From assembly GCA_028818385.1 (NCBI GenBank), contig JAPPNY010000257.1:1-37246 (forward strand): a stretch of 37,246 nt of DNA, given 5' to 3'. Every line of letters starts with the position of its first letter. Within the stretch, counting starts at the first letter, position 1. The notes beneath the pieces are model-generated. The model did not search any database. It saw nothing but the letters and a program-made list of their open reading frames with translations, and was not told where the DNA came from. The position numbers and the translations under genes were made by a program. Shown here one piece after another: positions 16,372 through 24,184 of this stretch. This DNA is from Spirochaetaceae bacterium. GTDB lineage: Bacteria; Spirochaetota; Spirochaetia; SZUA-6; Bin103.

Positions 16372-17037
16372 GTGAGTGAGCCGCAACCGCTCCGTCATCA
16401 GTTCGAGCGCGAGATCGAGGAGCTGCAGCAGCGCCTGCTGGACCTGGCCCAGACGGTCGAGTCGGCGGTGGGCCAGGCGACCAAGGCGCTGCTGAGCCAG
16501 AACGAGGCGATGGCCGAAGACGTTCTCGTGGGGGAAGACGCGGTCAACCAGGCCACCTACGAGATCGAGGACTACGTGAACAAGATCGTGGCCCGGGAAC
16601 AGCCGGTGGCCACCGATCTGCGCTTCATCATCACTTCCCTGCACGTGGTGATCGCGCTGGAGCGCATCGGCGACCTGGCCGTGCACGTCGCCAAGGTGGC
16701 GCAGAAACTGGCCTCGGAGACCTACATCAAGCCGCTGATCTCCATGAACCTGATGGCGGACCGGGCCACACAGATGGTGCGCGACTCCGTGCACGCCTTC
16801 GTGAGCCGCGACGAGCTGGCCGCGCAGGACGTGGCTGCCGGCGACGACCTGATCGACAACACCTACTCGCAGATGTTCCGCGAGCTGCTCACCTACATGA
16901 TGGAGTCGCCGAAGACGATCGCGCAGGCGCAGACCCTGCTGTTCGTGGCGAAGCAGTACGAGCGGATCGGCGACCACGCCACCAATATCTGCGAGGCTTC
17001 GGTCTACGTGGCGACCGGGCAACGCGTCGAGCTCTGA
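16372..17037 (+). CDS. phoU: Phosphate signalling protein PhoU
   Basis: This 221-residue, all-helical protein is made of two three-helix bundles. Each carries the PhoU metal-binding E/DxxxD-type motif: IALERIGDLAVHVAKVAQ in the first repeat and KQYERIGDHATNICEASVYV in the second. PhoU links the Pst transporter to a PhoR-type sensor kinase and limits phosphate uptake. The start is GTG 16372, with AGGAGG five bases upstream. No phoR or phoB homologue lies in this window. The gene is convergent with ppk1, with about 20 bases between stops. Confidence 0.95.
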   Translation: MSEPQPLRHQFEREIEELQQRLLDLAQTVESAVGQATKALLSQNEAMAEDVLVGEDAVNQATYEIEDYVNKIVAREQPVATDLRFIITSLHVVIALERIGDLAVHVAKVAQKLASETYIKPLISMNLMADRATQMVRDSVHAFVSRDELAAQDVAAGDDLIDNTYSQMFRELLTYMMESPKTIAQAQTLLFVAKQYERIGDHATNICEASVYVATGQRVEL

Positions 17038-17057
17038 GCCCAGCTCCGCGCTCCGCT

Positions 17058-19295
17058 TCAGCGCTCCGGGCGCGGCCGGCGGGCGATCAGCTTGCCGGCC
17101 GGCTCGCCAAGCTCGGTGCGGGCGCGCCGCCCGGCCGCCTCGTGCATGGCCTCCTGGCTTCGGTAGAAGGGCTCGTCCGCCGAAGACCGCCTCACCCGGA
17201 CGTACGTGCCGTCGCTGCGCAGCCGGTAGGCGTTGGTGTTGTCAGAGAACGCTGACTCCAGTATCTCCAGCGCGCGGCGCTTCAGCCGCGGCTCCGCGAT
17301 CGGGACCATCAGCTCCACGCGGCGGCTGAGGTTGCGCGGCATCCAGTCGGCGCTCGCCAGGTAGCATTCGTCGGCGCCGCCTGCGCGCACGTAGAGCATA
17401 CGCGCGTGCTCGAGGTAGCGGTCGATGACCGACACCACCGTGATGTTGCGACTCATGCCGCGCCGCTCCGGGATCAGCAGGCACTCGCCGCGTACGTTCA
17501 GCTTGATGGTGACGCCGGCGCGCGAGGCGGTGTACAGGGCGTCGATCACGTCGCGGTCGGTGAGCTGGTTGAGCTTGGCCATGATCAGCGGCTCTTCGTT
17601 CGCCGGCCGCGCCGCCTCGCGCTCGATCATGGCCAGCAGGCGCTGCTTGAGGGTGGTGGGCGCCATGGTCAGGCGGCGCAGGTTCGGGACCGTGGAGTAG
17701 CCGGTGATCGCGTTGAAGAACAGGCCGGCCTCCATGGCCAGCTCGTCGTCGGCGGTCAGGAGCCCGACGTCCGTGTACAGGCGCGCCGTGTCGTCGCGGT
17801 AGTTGCCGGTCCCCAGGTGGACGTAGCGGCGGATGCGGCCGGATTCGCGGCGGACGATCAGGAGCGCCTTCGCGTGCACCTTGTGCCAGGCGATGCCGTA
17901 CACGACGATCGCGCCCTGTCGCTCCAGGAGCGCCGCACGTTCCAGGTTGCGCTCCTCGTCGAAGCGCGCTTTCACCTCCACCAGCACCGTCACCTGCTTG
18001 CCCGCCTCCGCCGCCCGTCCCAGCGCGGCCACGATCGGCGACTCGCGCGACACCCGGTACAGCGTCATCTTGATCGCCAGCACGTCGGAATCGTCCGCGG
18101 CCTGCTTCAGCAGGTGCACGACGGCGTCGAACGACTCGTAGGGGTGGTGCAGCATGCGGTCGCGCGTGCGGATCACGTCCCAGATCGTCTCGGTGCCGTC
18201 CAGCCAGAGCGGGCGCACCGGTTCCCACGGCTCGAACCGCAGGCGGTCGAGCCCCGGCATGTCGACCAGGCTGGACCAGCCGGCCAGGTCCAGCGGCCCG
18301 TCGCAGGCATAAACGTCCGCCGGCTCGACCGCCAGCTCGGCGGCCAGCACCCGGCACAGCTCGCAGTCGGCGTCCGACACCTCCAGGCGCACCGCCACCC
18401 CGCCGCGCCGCGCCGAGATGACCTCTTCCATGGCCTCGACGAAGTCGTCGTCGCGCAGCTCGTCCACCTCTGCGTCGCCCGAGCGGGTGACGCGGAACCG
18501 GATGCTGTCCAGGATGCGGAAGCCGGGAAACAGCAGGTCGGCGTTGCCGGCGACCAGGTCCTCCAGCAGCGCGTAGGTGACGGCTGGTGCTCGGCGGCCG
18601 GCGCCTTGATGTGCTGATCCCGCTTCACTCCCTCGGCCGGTGCCCGCTCCCTCCCTCGGGACCGGCACCAGCCGGTCGAGGGTGCCCGGCAGCGGCACCA
18701 CGGCGACCACGGGGCCGGCGCCGGCCGTGGCCGCGGCGGACGCGGACCGTGCCTGCTCGTCGGCCGGCTCCAGCAGGAAGCCCACGTGCAGCCGCAGGCT
18801 CGGCAGCGGCACGCTCTCCTCGCCCGTGATGCGCACCGGGGTGAGGGCCGGGTGGATCTGGCTCCGGAAGTGGTCCCGCAGCAGTTCCAGGGTGCCGAGC
18901 GGGTAGGCGTCGCGCTCGAGGATGCGCACGCCGGCATCGGTCAGCGGCGGCAGCACCCGCCGGCGCAGGCAGTCGGTCTGGCCGCGCACGATGCGCTCGA
19001 CGCGGCCGCGCACCTCAGCCAGCCGGCGGCCGGCGTCGCCGGCGCGCCGTAGCGCGGGCACGCGCACCATGAAGAACTCGTCCAGATTGGTGCCGACGAT
19101 GCTCAGGAAGCGCAGGCGCTCCAGCAGCGGCGTGGCGGCCGTGTCCGCCCGGTCAAGCACGCGGCGGTTGAACGCCAGCCAGCTCAGCGCGCCGTCGAGA
19201 TAGCGTGCCGGCGGCAGGGGACCGGCCTCCCGAGGGCGCACTCTCGCCGGCGAGGTCGCGGGGGTAGCGGCGTCCGGCGTCCCGCTGGCGGGCAT
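17058..19295 (-). CDS. ppk1: Polyphosphate kinase 1
   Basis: This 745-residue protein makes polyphosphate from the terminal phosphate of ATP through a phosphohistidine intermediate. The PPK1 domains occur in order: the N-terminal helical domain (ARYLDGALSWLAFNRRVLDR, SIVGTNLDEFFMVRVPALR), the head domain, then the catalytic core with HHPYESFDAVVHLLKQAADD, KMTLYRVSRESPIV, the phospholipase-D-like WHKVHAKALLIV, the HLGTGNYRDDTARLYTDVGL motif and SADWMPRNLSRRVELMVPI. A hydrophilic, glycine-rich insertion of about 20 residues (EGAGTGRGSEAGSAHQGAGR) interrupts the head domain. I chose ATG 19293-19295; ATG 19317-19319 is possible and neither has a good ribosome-binding site. It faces phoU and is divergent from the ROK-ppx-CHAD genes. 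Confidence 0.95.
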   Translation of the reverse strand: MPASGTPDAATPATSPARVRPREAGPLPPARYLDGALSWLAFNRRVLDRADTAATPLLERLRFLSIVGTNLDEFFMVRVPALRRAGDAGRRLAEVRGRVERIVRGQTDCLRRRVLPPLTDAGVRILERDAYPLGTLELLRDHFRSQIHPALTPVRITGEESVPLPSLRLHVGFLLEPADEQARSASAAATAGAGPVVAVVPLPGTLDRLVPVPREGAGTGRGSEAGSAHQGAGRRAPAVTYALLEDLVAGNADLLFPGFRILDSIRFRVTRSGDAEVDELRDDDFVEAMEEVISARRGGVAVRLEVSDADCELCRVLAAELAVEPADVYACDGPLDLAGWSSLVDMPGLDRLRFEPWEPVRPLWLDGTETIWDVIRTRDRMLHHPYESFDAVVHLLKQAADDSDVLAIKMTLYRVSRESPIVAALGRAAEAGKQVTVLVEVKARFDEERNLERAALLERQGAIVVYGIAWHKVHAKALLIVRRESGRIRRYVHLGTGNYRDDTARLYTDVGLLTADDELAMEAGLFFNAITGYSTVPNLRRLTMAPTTLKQRLLAMIEREAARPANEEPLIMAKLNQLTDRDVIDALYTASRAGVTIKLNVRGECLLIPERRGMSRNITVVSVIDRYLEHARMLYVRAGGADECYLASADWMPRNLSRRVELMVPIAEPRLKRRALEILESAFSDNTNAYRLRSDGTYVRVRRSSADEPFYRSQEAMHEAAGRRARTELGEPAGKLIARRPRPER

Positions 19296-19373
19296 GCTGG
19301 CATGATAGCGCCCAATCATCGGAGAATCGCAACGCGGGCGGCAGAGTTCGGCCGCCCCGCGTGAGAGGTGCCC

Positions 19374-20336
19374 ATGGATGCGCTGGTGGTCGGCATCGAC
19401 CTCGGCGGCTCGAAGATGCTCGCGACCGTGTACCGCGGCGCGAAGGCGCTGGGGTCGGACAAGCGCACGACCGACCCTACCGCCGGCGCGCGCGGCCTGG
19501 CGATGGGCTTGGTCGGCACCGTGCAGGCGGCCTTGGAGGACGCCGAGGTCAAGCGGTCGGCCGTGGCCGCGATCGGTATCGGCGCGCCGGGACCGATGGA
19601 CGCGCAGCGCGGCACCTTGACCGGCTCGCCGAACCTGGGCGTTGCCGACTTCCCGATCCGGGACTGCCTGCAGGATGCATTCGGTGTTCCGGTGGTCGTC
19701 GAGAACGACGTCAGCGCCGGCACCTACGGCGAGCACCGCTTCGGCGCGGCGCGCGGCCGCCGGCACGTGGTCGGGGTGTTCCCCGGCACCGGGATCGGCG
19801 GCGGGCTGGTGCTGGACGGCCGCCTCTACCGCGGCGCCAACGGCAATGCCGGGGAGATTGGCCACATGATCGTGCAGCTCCACGGGCCGCTGTGCGGCTG
19901 CGGGCAATACGGGTGCCTTGAGGCGCTGGCCAGCCGCAGCGCCATCGCGCGCGACCTGATCGCCCAGGCCGCGATCGGCAAGGCGCCGGCCGTGACCGCA
20001 AAGGCCGGAACGGACGTGCGGTCGGTGCGCAGCAAGATGATCGCGCGCGTGCTGGCCGCCAGCGAGCAGCCGGGCGTCGAGCTGCTGGAGCGGGCGGCGG
20101 AGCGTCTGGGCATCGGCATCGCCAACTGCGTCAACCTGCTCAACCCGGAGATGGTGGTGCTGGGCGGCGGCCTGGTGGAGAAGCTCGGCGACTGGCTGGT
20201 CGAGCGCGCGGCCGACTCGATGCGCCGGCACGCGCTGCCGTCCCTGGGCGAGGGGGTCGAGGTCGTCGCGGCGACCCTCGGCGACGAGGCGGTCGTGCGC
20301 GGCGCGGCGGCGCTGGCGCAGGAGTCGCTGGCATGA
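19374..20336 (+). CDS. ROK-family sugar kinase (glucokinase-like)
   Basis: This 320-residue ATP-binding kinase of the ROK family has the phosphate-1 motif VVGIDLGGSKMLATVY, the catalytic aspartate in VVVENDVSAGTYGEHRFGAA, the GTGIGGGLVLDGRLYRGANG loop, and the zinc motif CGCGQYGCLE. ROK kinases phosphorylate glucose or related sugars; glucokinase is the most likely activity but the substrate is not proven. GAGAGG five bases before ATG 19374 favours that start over the GTG at 19368. Its stop overlaps the ppx start by four bases (ATGA), so it belongs to the polyphosphate group. A polyphosphate-using glucokinase is a tempting idea with no sequence support here. Confidence 0.88.
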   Translation: MDALVVGIDLGGSKMLATVYRGAKALGSDKRTTDPTAGARGLAMGLVGTVQAALEDAEVKRSAVAAIGIGAPGPMDAQRGTLTGSPNLGVADFPIRDCLQDAFGVPVVVENDVSAGTYGEHRFGAARGRRHVVGVFPGTGIGGGLVLDGRLYRGANGNAGEIGHMIVQLHGPLCGCGQYGCLEALASRSAIARDLIAQAAIGKAPAVTAKAGTDVRSVRSKMIARVLAASEQPGVELLERAAERLGIGIANCVNLLNPEMVVLGGGLVEKLGDWLVERAADSMRRHALPSLGEGVEVVAATLGDEAVVRGAAALAQESLA

Positions 20337-21886
20337 GCGGCGGTGCGCCGGACGGCCGCAACGGCGCCGCGCGGGCGGTGATCGACATCGGCTCCAGCGC
20401 CATCCGCATGGTGGTCGGCGAGGTCGAGGCGACCGGGGCGATCCGCATCCTGGACCGCGCGGACCGGCCGGTGCCGCTCGGCCACGACGTGTTCGGCTCC
20501 GGCACGGCCAGCCGCACCACCATCGGCGCGTCGCTGGACGCGCTGGCGTCCTTTCAGGAGCTGCTGCGCGGCTGGGGAATCGGCCCCGGCGAGACCACCG
20601 TGATCGCGACCAGCGCGCTGCGCGAGGCCGAGAACCGCGACACCTTCGTCGACCGGGTGGCGCTCCGCACCGGACTGGACGTGCGCGTGATCGACGGCGT
20701 GGAGGAGAACCGGCTGACCTACCTGGGCGCCGTGCACGCCATCAAGGCTGCGATCCCGCGGTTCGCGCGCTCGAACTCCCTGATCATGCAGATCGGCACG
20801 GGCAGCACGGAGTTCATGCTGCTGCGCCGCGGGCGGATGGCGTTCGTCCACTCGCTGAAGCTGGGCAGCGCCCGCATGGAGGACATGCTGCGGCCCATGC
20901 ACGGCAATCCGGAGCGGCTGCGCCGCGTGCTGTCGGAGACCGTGGCCCCCACGCGCGAGGTGCTCAGCCACGAGCAGCCGCTCAAGCACATCCGCCGATT
21001 CGTGGCTGGCGGCGGCGTGATCCGGCTGGCCGCCTCCCGCGCCGGGCGGCGGATCGCCGAGCACTGCTCGCTGATCGAGCGCCCGGCGCTGCAGGAGCTG
21101 ATCCGCGGCCTGCAGGCGCTGCGGGTCGAGGAGCTCGTTCACGAGCTCTCGATCCCGTACGAGGACGCCGAGGGCATCCTGCCCGACCTGATCGTCTACG
21201 ACCTGTTCCTGGAGTCGACGGCCGCCCAGCAGGTGATCGTCCCGGAGTTGAGCATCCGCGAGGGCGTGCTGCTGAGCGCCGCGCTCGACGACGAGGAGTC
21301 GCGCCGCGAGTTCGAGCGGCAGACGATCGCCTCGGCCCTGAGCGTGGCGCGCAAGTATCACGCCGAGGACCCGCACGTCCGCCACGTCACCAGGCTGGCG
21401 CTGGTCCTGTTCGACCTGCTGGCCGCCGATCACGGGCTTGGCCACCGCGAGCGGCTGCTGCTGAACGTCGCCGCGCTGCTGCACGAAGTCGGCAAGCTGA
21501 TCAAGGCGTCCGGCCACCACAAGCACGGCGCCTACATCGTCGCCAACTCCGAGGTATTCGGCATCGACGAGCGGGACACGGCGGTGGTCGCCAACGTCGT
21601 ACGCTACCACCGCCGGGCGCTGCCTGCGATGTCCCACCCCATGTACGCGGAGCTCTCCCGCCGGCAGCGGCTGGTGGTCAACAAGCTGGCGGCGATCCTG
21701 CGGGTCGCCGACGCGCTGGACGTCAGCCACCTGGGCCGCATCGACCGCTTCGACGCCGAGCGCGCCGGGGACGTGCTGCGCCTGAAGTGCGGGTATCAGG
21801 GCGACCTGTCCCTGGAGCGGATGGCGCTGGCCCGCAAGGGGGAGCTGATGGATCAGGTCTTCGGACTGCGCGTCGAGCTCTCCTGA
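20333..21886 (+). CDS. ppx: Exopolyphosphatase, Ppx/GppA family
   Basis: This 517-residue protein has the N-terminal ASKHA phosphatase fold (AVIDIGSSAIRMVVGEVE, VIATSALREAENRDTFVDRV, RVIDGVEENRLTYLGAV with the catalytic glutamate). A C-terminal HD-type domain as in long exopolyphosphatases follows (HVRHVTRLALVLFDLL, NVAALLHEVGKLIKASGHHK). The family releases phosphate from polyphosphate or converts pppGpp to ppGpp. One motif departs from the norm: the usual DIGGGSTE is MQIGTGSTEF, so the aspartate is glutamine and one glycine is threonine. Its effect on catalysis is unclear. It is translationally coupled to the ROK gene and followed by the CHAD gene. Confidence 0.92.
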   Translation: MSGGAPDGRNGAARAVIDIGSSAIRMVVGEVEATGAIRILDRADRPVPLGHDVFGSGTASRTTIGASLDALASFQELLRGWGIGPGETTVIATSALREAENRDTFVDRVALRTGLDVRVIDGVEENRLTYLGAVHAIKAAIPRFARSNSLIMQIGTGSTEFMLLRRGRMAFVHSLKLGSARMEDMLRPMHGNPERLRRVLSETVAPTREVLSHEQPLKHIRRFVAGGGVIRLAASRAGRRIAEHCSLIERPALQELIRGLQALRVEELVHELSIPYEDAEGILPDLIVYDLFLESTAAQQVIVPELSIREGVLLSAALDDEESRREFERQTIASALSVARKYHAEDPHVRHVTRLALVLFDLLAADHGLGHRERLLLNVAALLHEVGKLIKASGHHKHGAYIVANSEVFGIDERDTAVVANVVRYHRRALPAMSHPMYAELSRRQRLVVNKLAAILRVADALDVSHLGRIDRFDAERAGDVLRLKCGYQGDLSLERMALARKGELMDQVFGLRVELS

Positions 21887-21960
21887 GCTGGCTCCGCCGC
21901 GAGTTGTGAACGCAGACGACCAGTATCGAGGGTCGGCTGTGTCGTTCCGTGCCGCGTCGG

Positions 21961-21966
21961 TATAGT
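21961..21966 (+). promoter_or_regulatory. Possible -10 element for the CHAD gene
   Basis: TATAGT, twelve bases before the CHAD start codon, resembles a sigma-70 -10 box. No convincing -35 lies 16-18 bases upstream, and the expected start point would leave only a few bases of leader. There is only a weak ribosome-binding site, so a near-leaderless mRNA is possible. Confidence 0.3.
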
Positions 21967-21977
21967 ACGGGGCTTCG

Positions 21978-22976
21978 ATGGACAGTTCACGGGCGCACGG
22001 TCTGTTGGAGCGGCCGGTGGTGGAGACGGTGGCCGCGCTGGTCGACCGTTACCTGTCGCAGGCCGATCGGTCGGTCCGGCACGTAGGGCGGCCCGGCAAG
22101 CCGGAGGCGCTGCACGACTTCCGCGTCGCGTTGCGCCGATGCCGCGGCGTGCTGCGCGCCTACCGGCCTTGGCTGGGCGGGGCCGCCGGCAAGCGGGTGC
22201 GGTCCGCGCTGCGCCGGTTGATGCGGCGGACCAACAAGGGGCGCGACGCGGAGGTGCAGATCGCGTGGCTGGAGAGCGTCCGCGCGGCGCTGCGGCGCAG
22301 CGAACGGGCCGGCCTCAACCATCTGCTGGAGCGGCTGCGCCGGCGGCGGAACGCCGGCCACGCCGCCGCGGCGGCCGCGGTGCGCAGCCGCTTCGAGCGG
22401 CTGGACGCGGAGTTGCGCGCACGGCTGGAGCAGGCGGTGCCGGCGCCGCTGACGTTTGGCCGTGCGTTCGGTGAGCGGCTGCAGGAGTACGCGGCCGACA
22501 CAGGCGCCCGCCTGGCGGCGGCCGCGGAGGCCGCCAGCGACGACGAGCTCCACGACGCGCGGTTGGCCGTGAAGCGCCTGCGCTACCTCGTTGAACCAGC
22601 GGTCGGCGGTCTCACCGGAGGTGATGCGGTGGCTGCGGCGCTGAAGCGCCTGCAGGACGTGTTGGGCGAGCTCAACGACGCCCGCGTCCTGGCCGCGGCC
22701 GTCGACCGGGAACTGACGCGGGTCTCCGCCGCGCAGACCGCGAGGCTGCGGCGGCTGGCCCTCTCCGGCACGGAGGAGGAGCTGGCTCGCGCCCGCCGCC
22801 GAGACGAACGCCTGGGGCTGCTGCGCATCATCCGGCTCCTCGAAGGGCGCCGTCAGGAGCTTCTGGCCGCGCTACGCCGCGAACACCTCGCCGCGGGGCA
22901 GGACGCCTGCGCCTCGCTCGCGCGCGACGGCGCAGCCCTCTGTGAAGGGGCGCGCGCCGACCGTGCCGATACCTGA
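21978..22976 (+). CDS. CHAD domain protein (polyphosphate-binding)
   Basis: This 332-residue, arginine-rich helical protein is a CHAD protein. The family's conserved histidine-containing repeats are both visible: EALHDFRVALRRCRGVLRAY near the N-terminus and DELHDARLAVKRLRYLVEPA in the second half, each followed by basic helices. CHAD domains bind polyphosphate through these histidines and basic residues, and CHAD proteins can sit on polyphosphate granules. No CYTH phosphatase domain is attached, so this is a stand-alone CHAD. It follows ppx by 91 bases and completes a set covering polyphosphate synthesis, breakdown and binding. Confidence 0.92.
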   Translation: MDSSRAHGLLERPVVETVAALVDRYLSQADRSVRHVGRPGKPEALHDFRVALRRCRGVLRAYRPWLGGAAGKRVRSALRRLMRRTNKGRDAEVQIAWLESVRAALRRSERAGLNHLLERLRRRRNAGHAAAAAAVRSRFERLDAELRARLEQAVPAPLTFGRAFGERLQEYAADTGARLAAAAEAASDDELHDARLAVKRLRYLVEPAVGGLTGGDAVAAALKRLQDVLGELNDARVLAAAVDRELTRVSAAQTARLRRLALSGTEEELARARRRDERLGLLRIIRLLEGRRQELLAALRREHLAAGQDACASLARDGAALCEGARADRADT

Positions 22977-22990
22977 CTCACGGCACCCTT

Positions 22991-23009
22991 CAGCGCTCGC
23001 TGCGCGCTG
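22991..23009 (+). terminator. Weak hairpin after the CHAD gene
   Basis: CAGCGC (22991-22996) and GCGCTG (23004-23009) can pair around a 7-base loop, 14 bases after the CHAD stop. There is no T-run. It is the only candidate terminator for the rightward polyphosphate genes. Confidence 0.25.
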
Positions 23010-23069
23010 ATCGGATAACCGGTCCCGGATCGATGGAAATGGCTTATCTCGAAAATCCACCTTGTGCGT

Positions 23070-23091
23070 GACCATGGCCATGCCCATGGTC
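23070..23091 (+). promoter_or_regulatory. Palindromic operator of the Phd/PIN toxin-antitoxin pair
   Basis: GACCATGG (23070-23077) and CCATGGTC (23084-23091) form a perfect 8-bp inverted repeat with a 6-bp spacer, ending 23 bases before the antitoxin ATG. Phd/YefM antitoxins repress their own promoter by binding such palindromes. No strong -35/-10 pair can be named. Confidence 0.45.
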
Positions 23092-23114
23092 ATATGGTAG
23101 GATCAGGGTTCCAA

Positions 23115-23402
23115 ATGGCGAATACGAACGCAGACCAGGGGGCCGGCGCGCCGACCATCATCAAGGCGTCCGAATTCAAGGCGAAGTGTCTTCAGCTCAT
23201 GGATCGGGTTGCGGATACCGGGGAAGAGATCGTGATAACCAAGAATGGGCGTCCGGTATCGCGGCTGGTACCGTATCGGACCAGACCGCGAAGCTTGTTC
23301 GGCATAGACCGCGGCAGAATCGAGTTGGTTGGCGACATCATCGATCCGATCGATGTGGAGTGGGAAGCGCAACACGGTACCGCAGAGGACGCAGGCACGT
23401 GA
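23115..23402 (+). CDS. Phd/YefM-family antitoxin
   Basis: This 95-residue protein has the Phd/YefM fold. The DNA-binding N-terminal part is IIKASEFKAKCLQLMDRVAD, followed by TGEEIVITKNGRPVSRLVPY, the family's signature strand pair. The C-terminal part (IELVGDIIDPIDVEWEA) would bind the toxin. The stop overlaps the toxin start by one base (TGATG). I chose ATG 23115; a GTG at 23064 would add 17 residues, but it would place the operator palindrome inside the gene. Together with the PIN protein it forms a type II toxin-antitoxin module. Confidence 0.85.
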   Translation: MANTNADQGAGAPTIIKASEFKAKCLQLMDRVADTGEEIVITKNGRPVSRLVPYRTRPRSLFGIDRGRIELVGDIIDPIDVEWEAQHGTAEDAGT

Positions 23403-23797
23403 TGCTGCTCGACACTCACGTGATGCTGTGGCTCAGATTGGGAGCGCGGGAGCTTGGCGCCGGAGCGCGCGTCGAGATCGACCGTGCGTGGCAGTCAGGA
23501 GAGGTGGCCGTCTCGGCAATCTCGTTCTGGGAAGTAGCCATGCTCAAGGCCAAGGGCCGAATCAGATTCCCCGAGGATGTCGCACGGTGGCGCAAGGAGC
23601 AGTTGGCACAGGGCGTGGTTGAGATTGCCGTCGATGGTGAGATTGGCATCGGCGCCGTCAGCCTGACCGATTTCCATGCCGATCCTGCGGACCGGCTCAT
23701 CGTGGCTACGGCGTTGCGCGGCCATCTTCTGGCAACCGCGGACGAGAGGATTCTCGACTGGACCGGCAACGTCAGTCGGCTGGATGCGCGCCGTTAG
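23402..23797 (+). CDS. vapC: PIN-domain toxin, VapC family
   Basis: This 131-residue PIN-domain ribonuclease has the four acidic residues of the active site in place: Asp4 in LLDTHVMLW, the glutamate in AISFWEVAML, the aspartate in HADPADRLIVATAL, and the aspartate in LATADERIL. PIN toxins of this type cut tRNA, rRNA or mRNA when released from the antitoxin. The start is fixed by the TGATG overlap with the Phd-family antitoxin. The Phd-PIN pairing (in place of VapB-PIN) is known in many genomes. The module looks intact. Confidence 0.88.
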   Translation: MLLDTHVMLWLRLGARELGAGARVEIDRAWQSGEVAVSAISFWEVAMLKAKGRIRFPEDVARWRKEQLAQGVVEIAVDGEIGIGAVSLTDFHADPADRLIVATALRGHLLATADERILDWTGNVSRLDARR

Positions 23798-23909
23798 CGC
23801 CCCGCGCAGCGATCGACGCCGACGTCCGGCGGCCGTGAGACAACAGGTAAGGTGACACTGTGGCGCTCATCGGTTCACACTGGCCGGAGCGTTTCCAAGG
23901 GTTGGAGGC

Positions 23910-24184
23910 ATGGCGGTCGTCGTAGCAGGCAAACGGAAGCTCACCTACATGGAGTACGCGCTGATCCCCGAGGACCGTGACCGGCACGAGATCATCGATG
24001 GCGATCATTACGTGAGTCCGGCTCCGAACATCGACCACCAACGGATCGCGGCGGAGCTCCCGAGGCACGGCGCGTGACCGTGTACGCCCGCTCGGAGGAA
24101 GGCCTGACGGAGCTTGAGTCCGGACACGGCCAGGTCGACTCTCCGCTCGCGGACGGTGCGGTCGCGCTTCAGCACATCTGGTAG
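23910..24184 (+). pseudogene. Uma2-family nuclease remnant (internal deletion and frameshift)
   Basis: From ATG 23910 the frame encodes a recognisable start of a Uma2 (DUF820) protein: KLTYMEYALIPEDRDRHEII, DGDHYVSPAPN and HQRIAAEL, ending at TGA 24075-24077 after 55 residues. In another frame, 24080-24184 encodes what looks like the C-terminus of the same family: VYARSEEGLTELESGHGQVD then SPLADGAVALQHIW and TAG. Uma2 proteins are about 180-200 residues, so roughly 100 central residues, including the nuclease site, are missing. This fills what would otherwise be a gap of nearly 400 bases between the PIN toxin and the EamA gene. Confidence 0.65.

Noticed and set aside
17406..18617. A 403-codon plus-strand frame opposite ppk1
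   Set aside because: It is a shadow; ppk1 on the other strand carries all the diagnostic motifs.
19296..19373. Search for CTAGC-type Pho-box repeats between ppk1 and the ROK gene
   Set aside because: No such 11-bp periodic repeat is present there, nor upstream of the CHAD gene, so Pho control of the polyphosphate genes is not supported by sequence.
19374..20336. Calling the ROK protein a polyphosphate glucokinase
   Set aside because: The sequence shows only general ROK motifs. The neighbourhood is suggestive but does not establish the phosphate donor.
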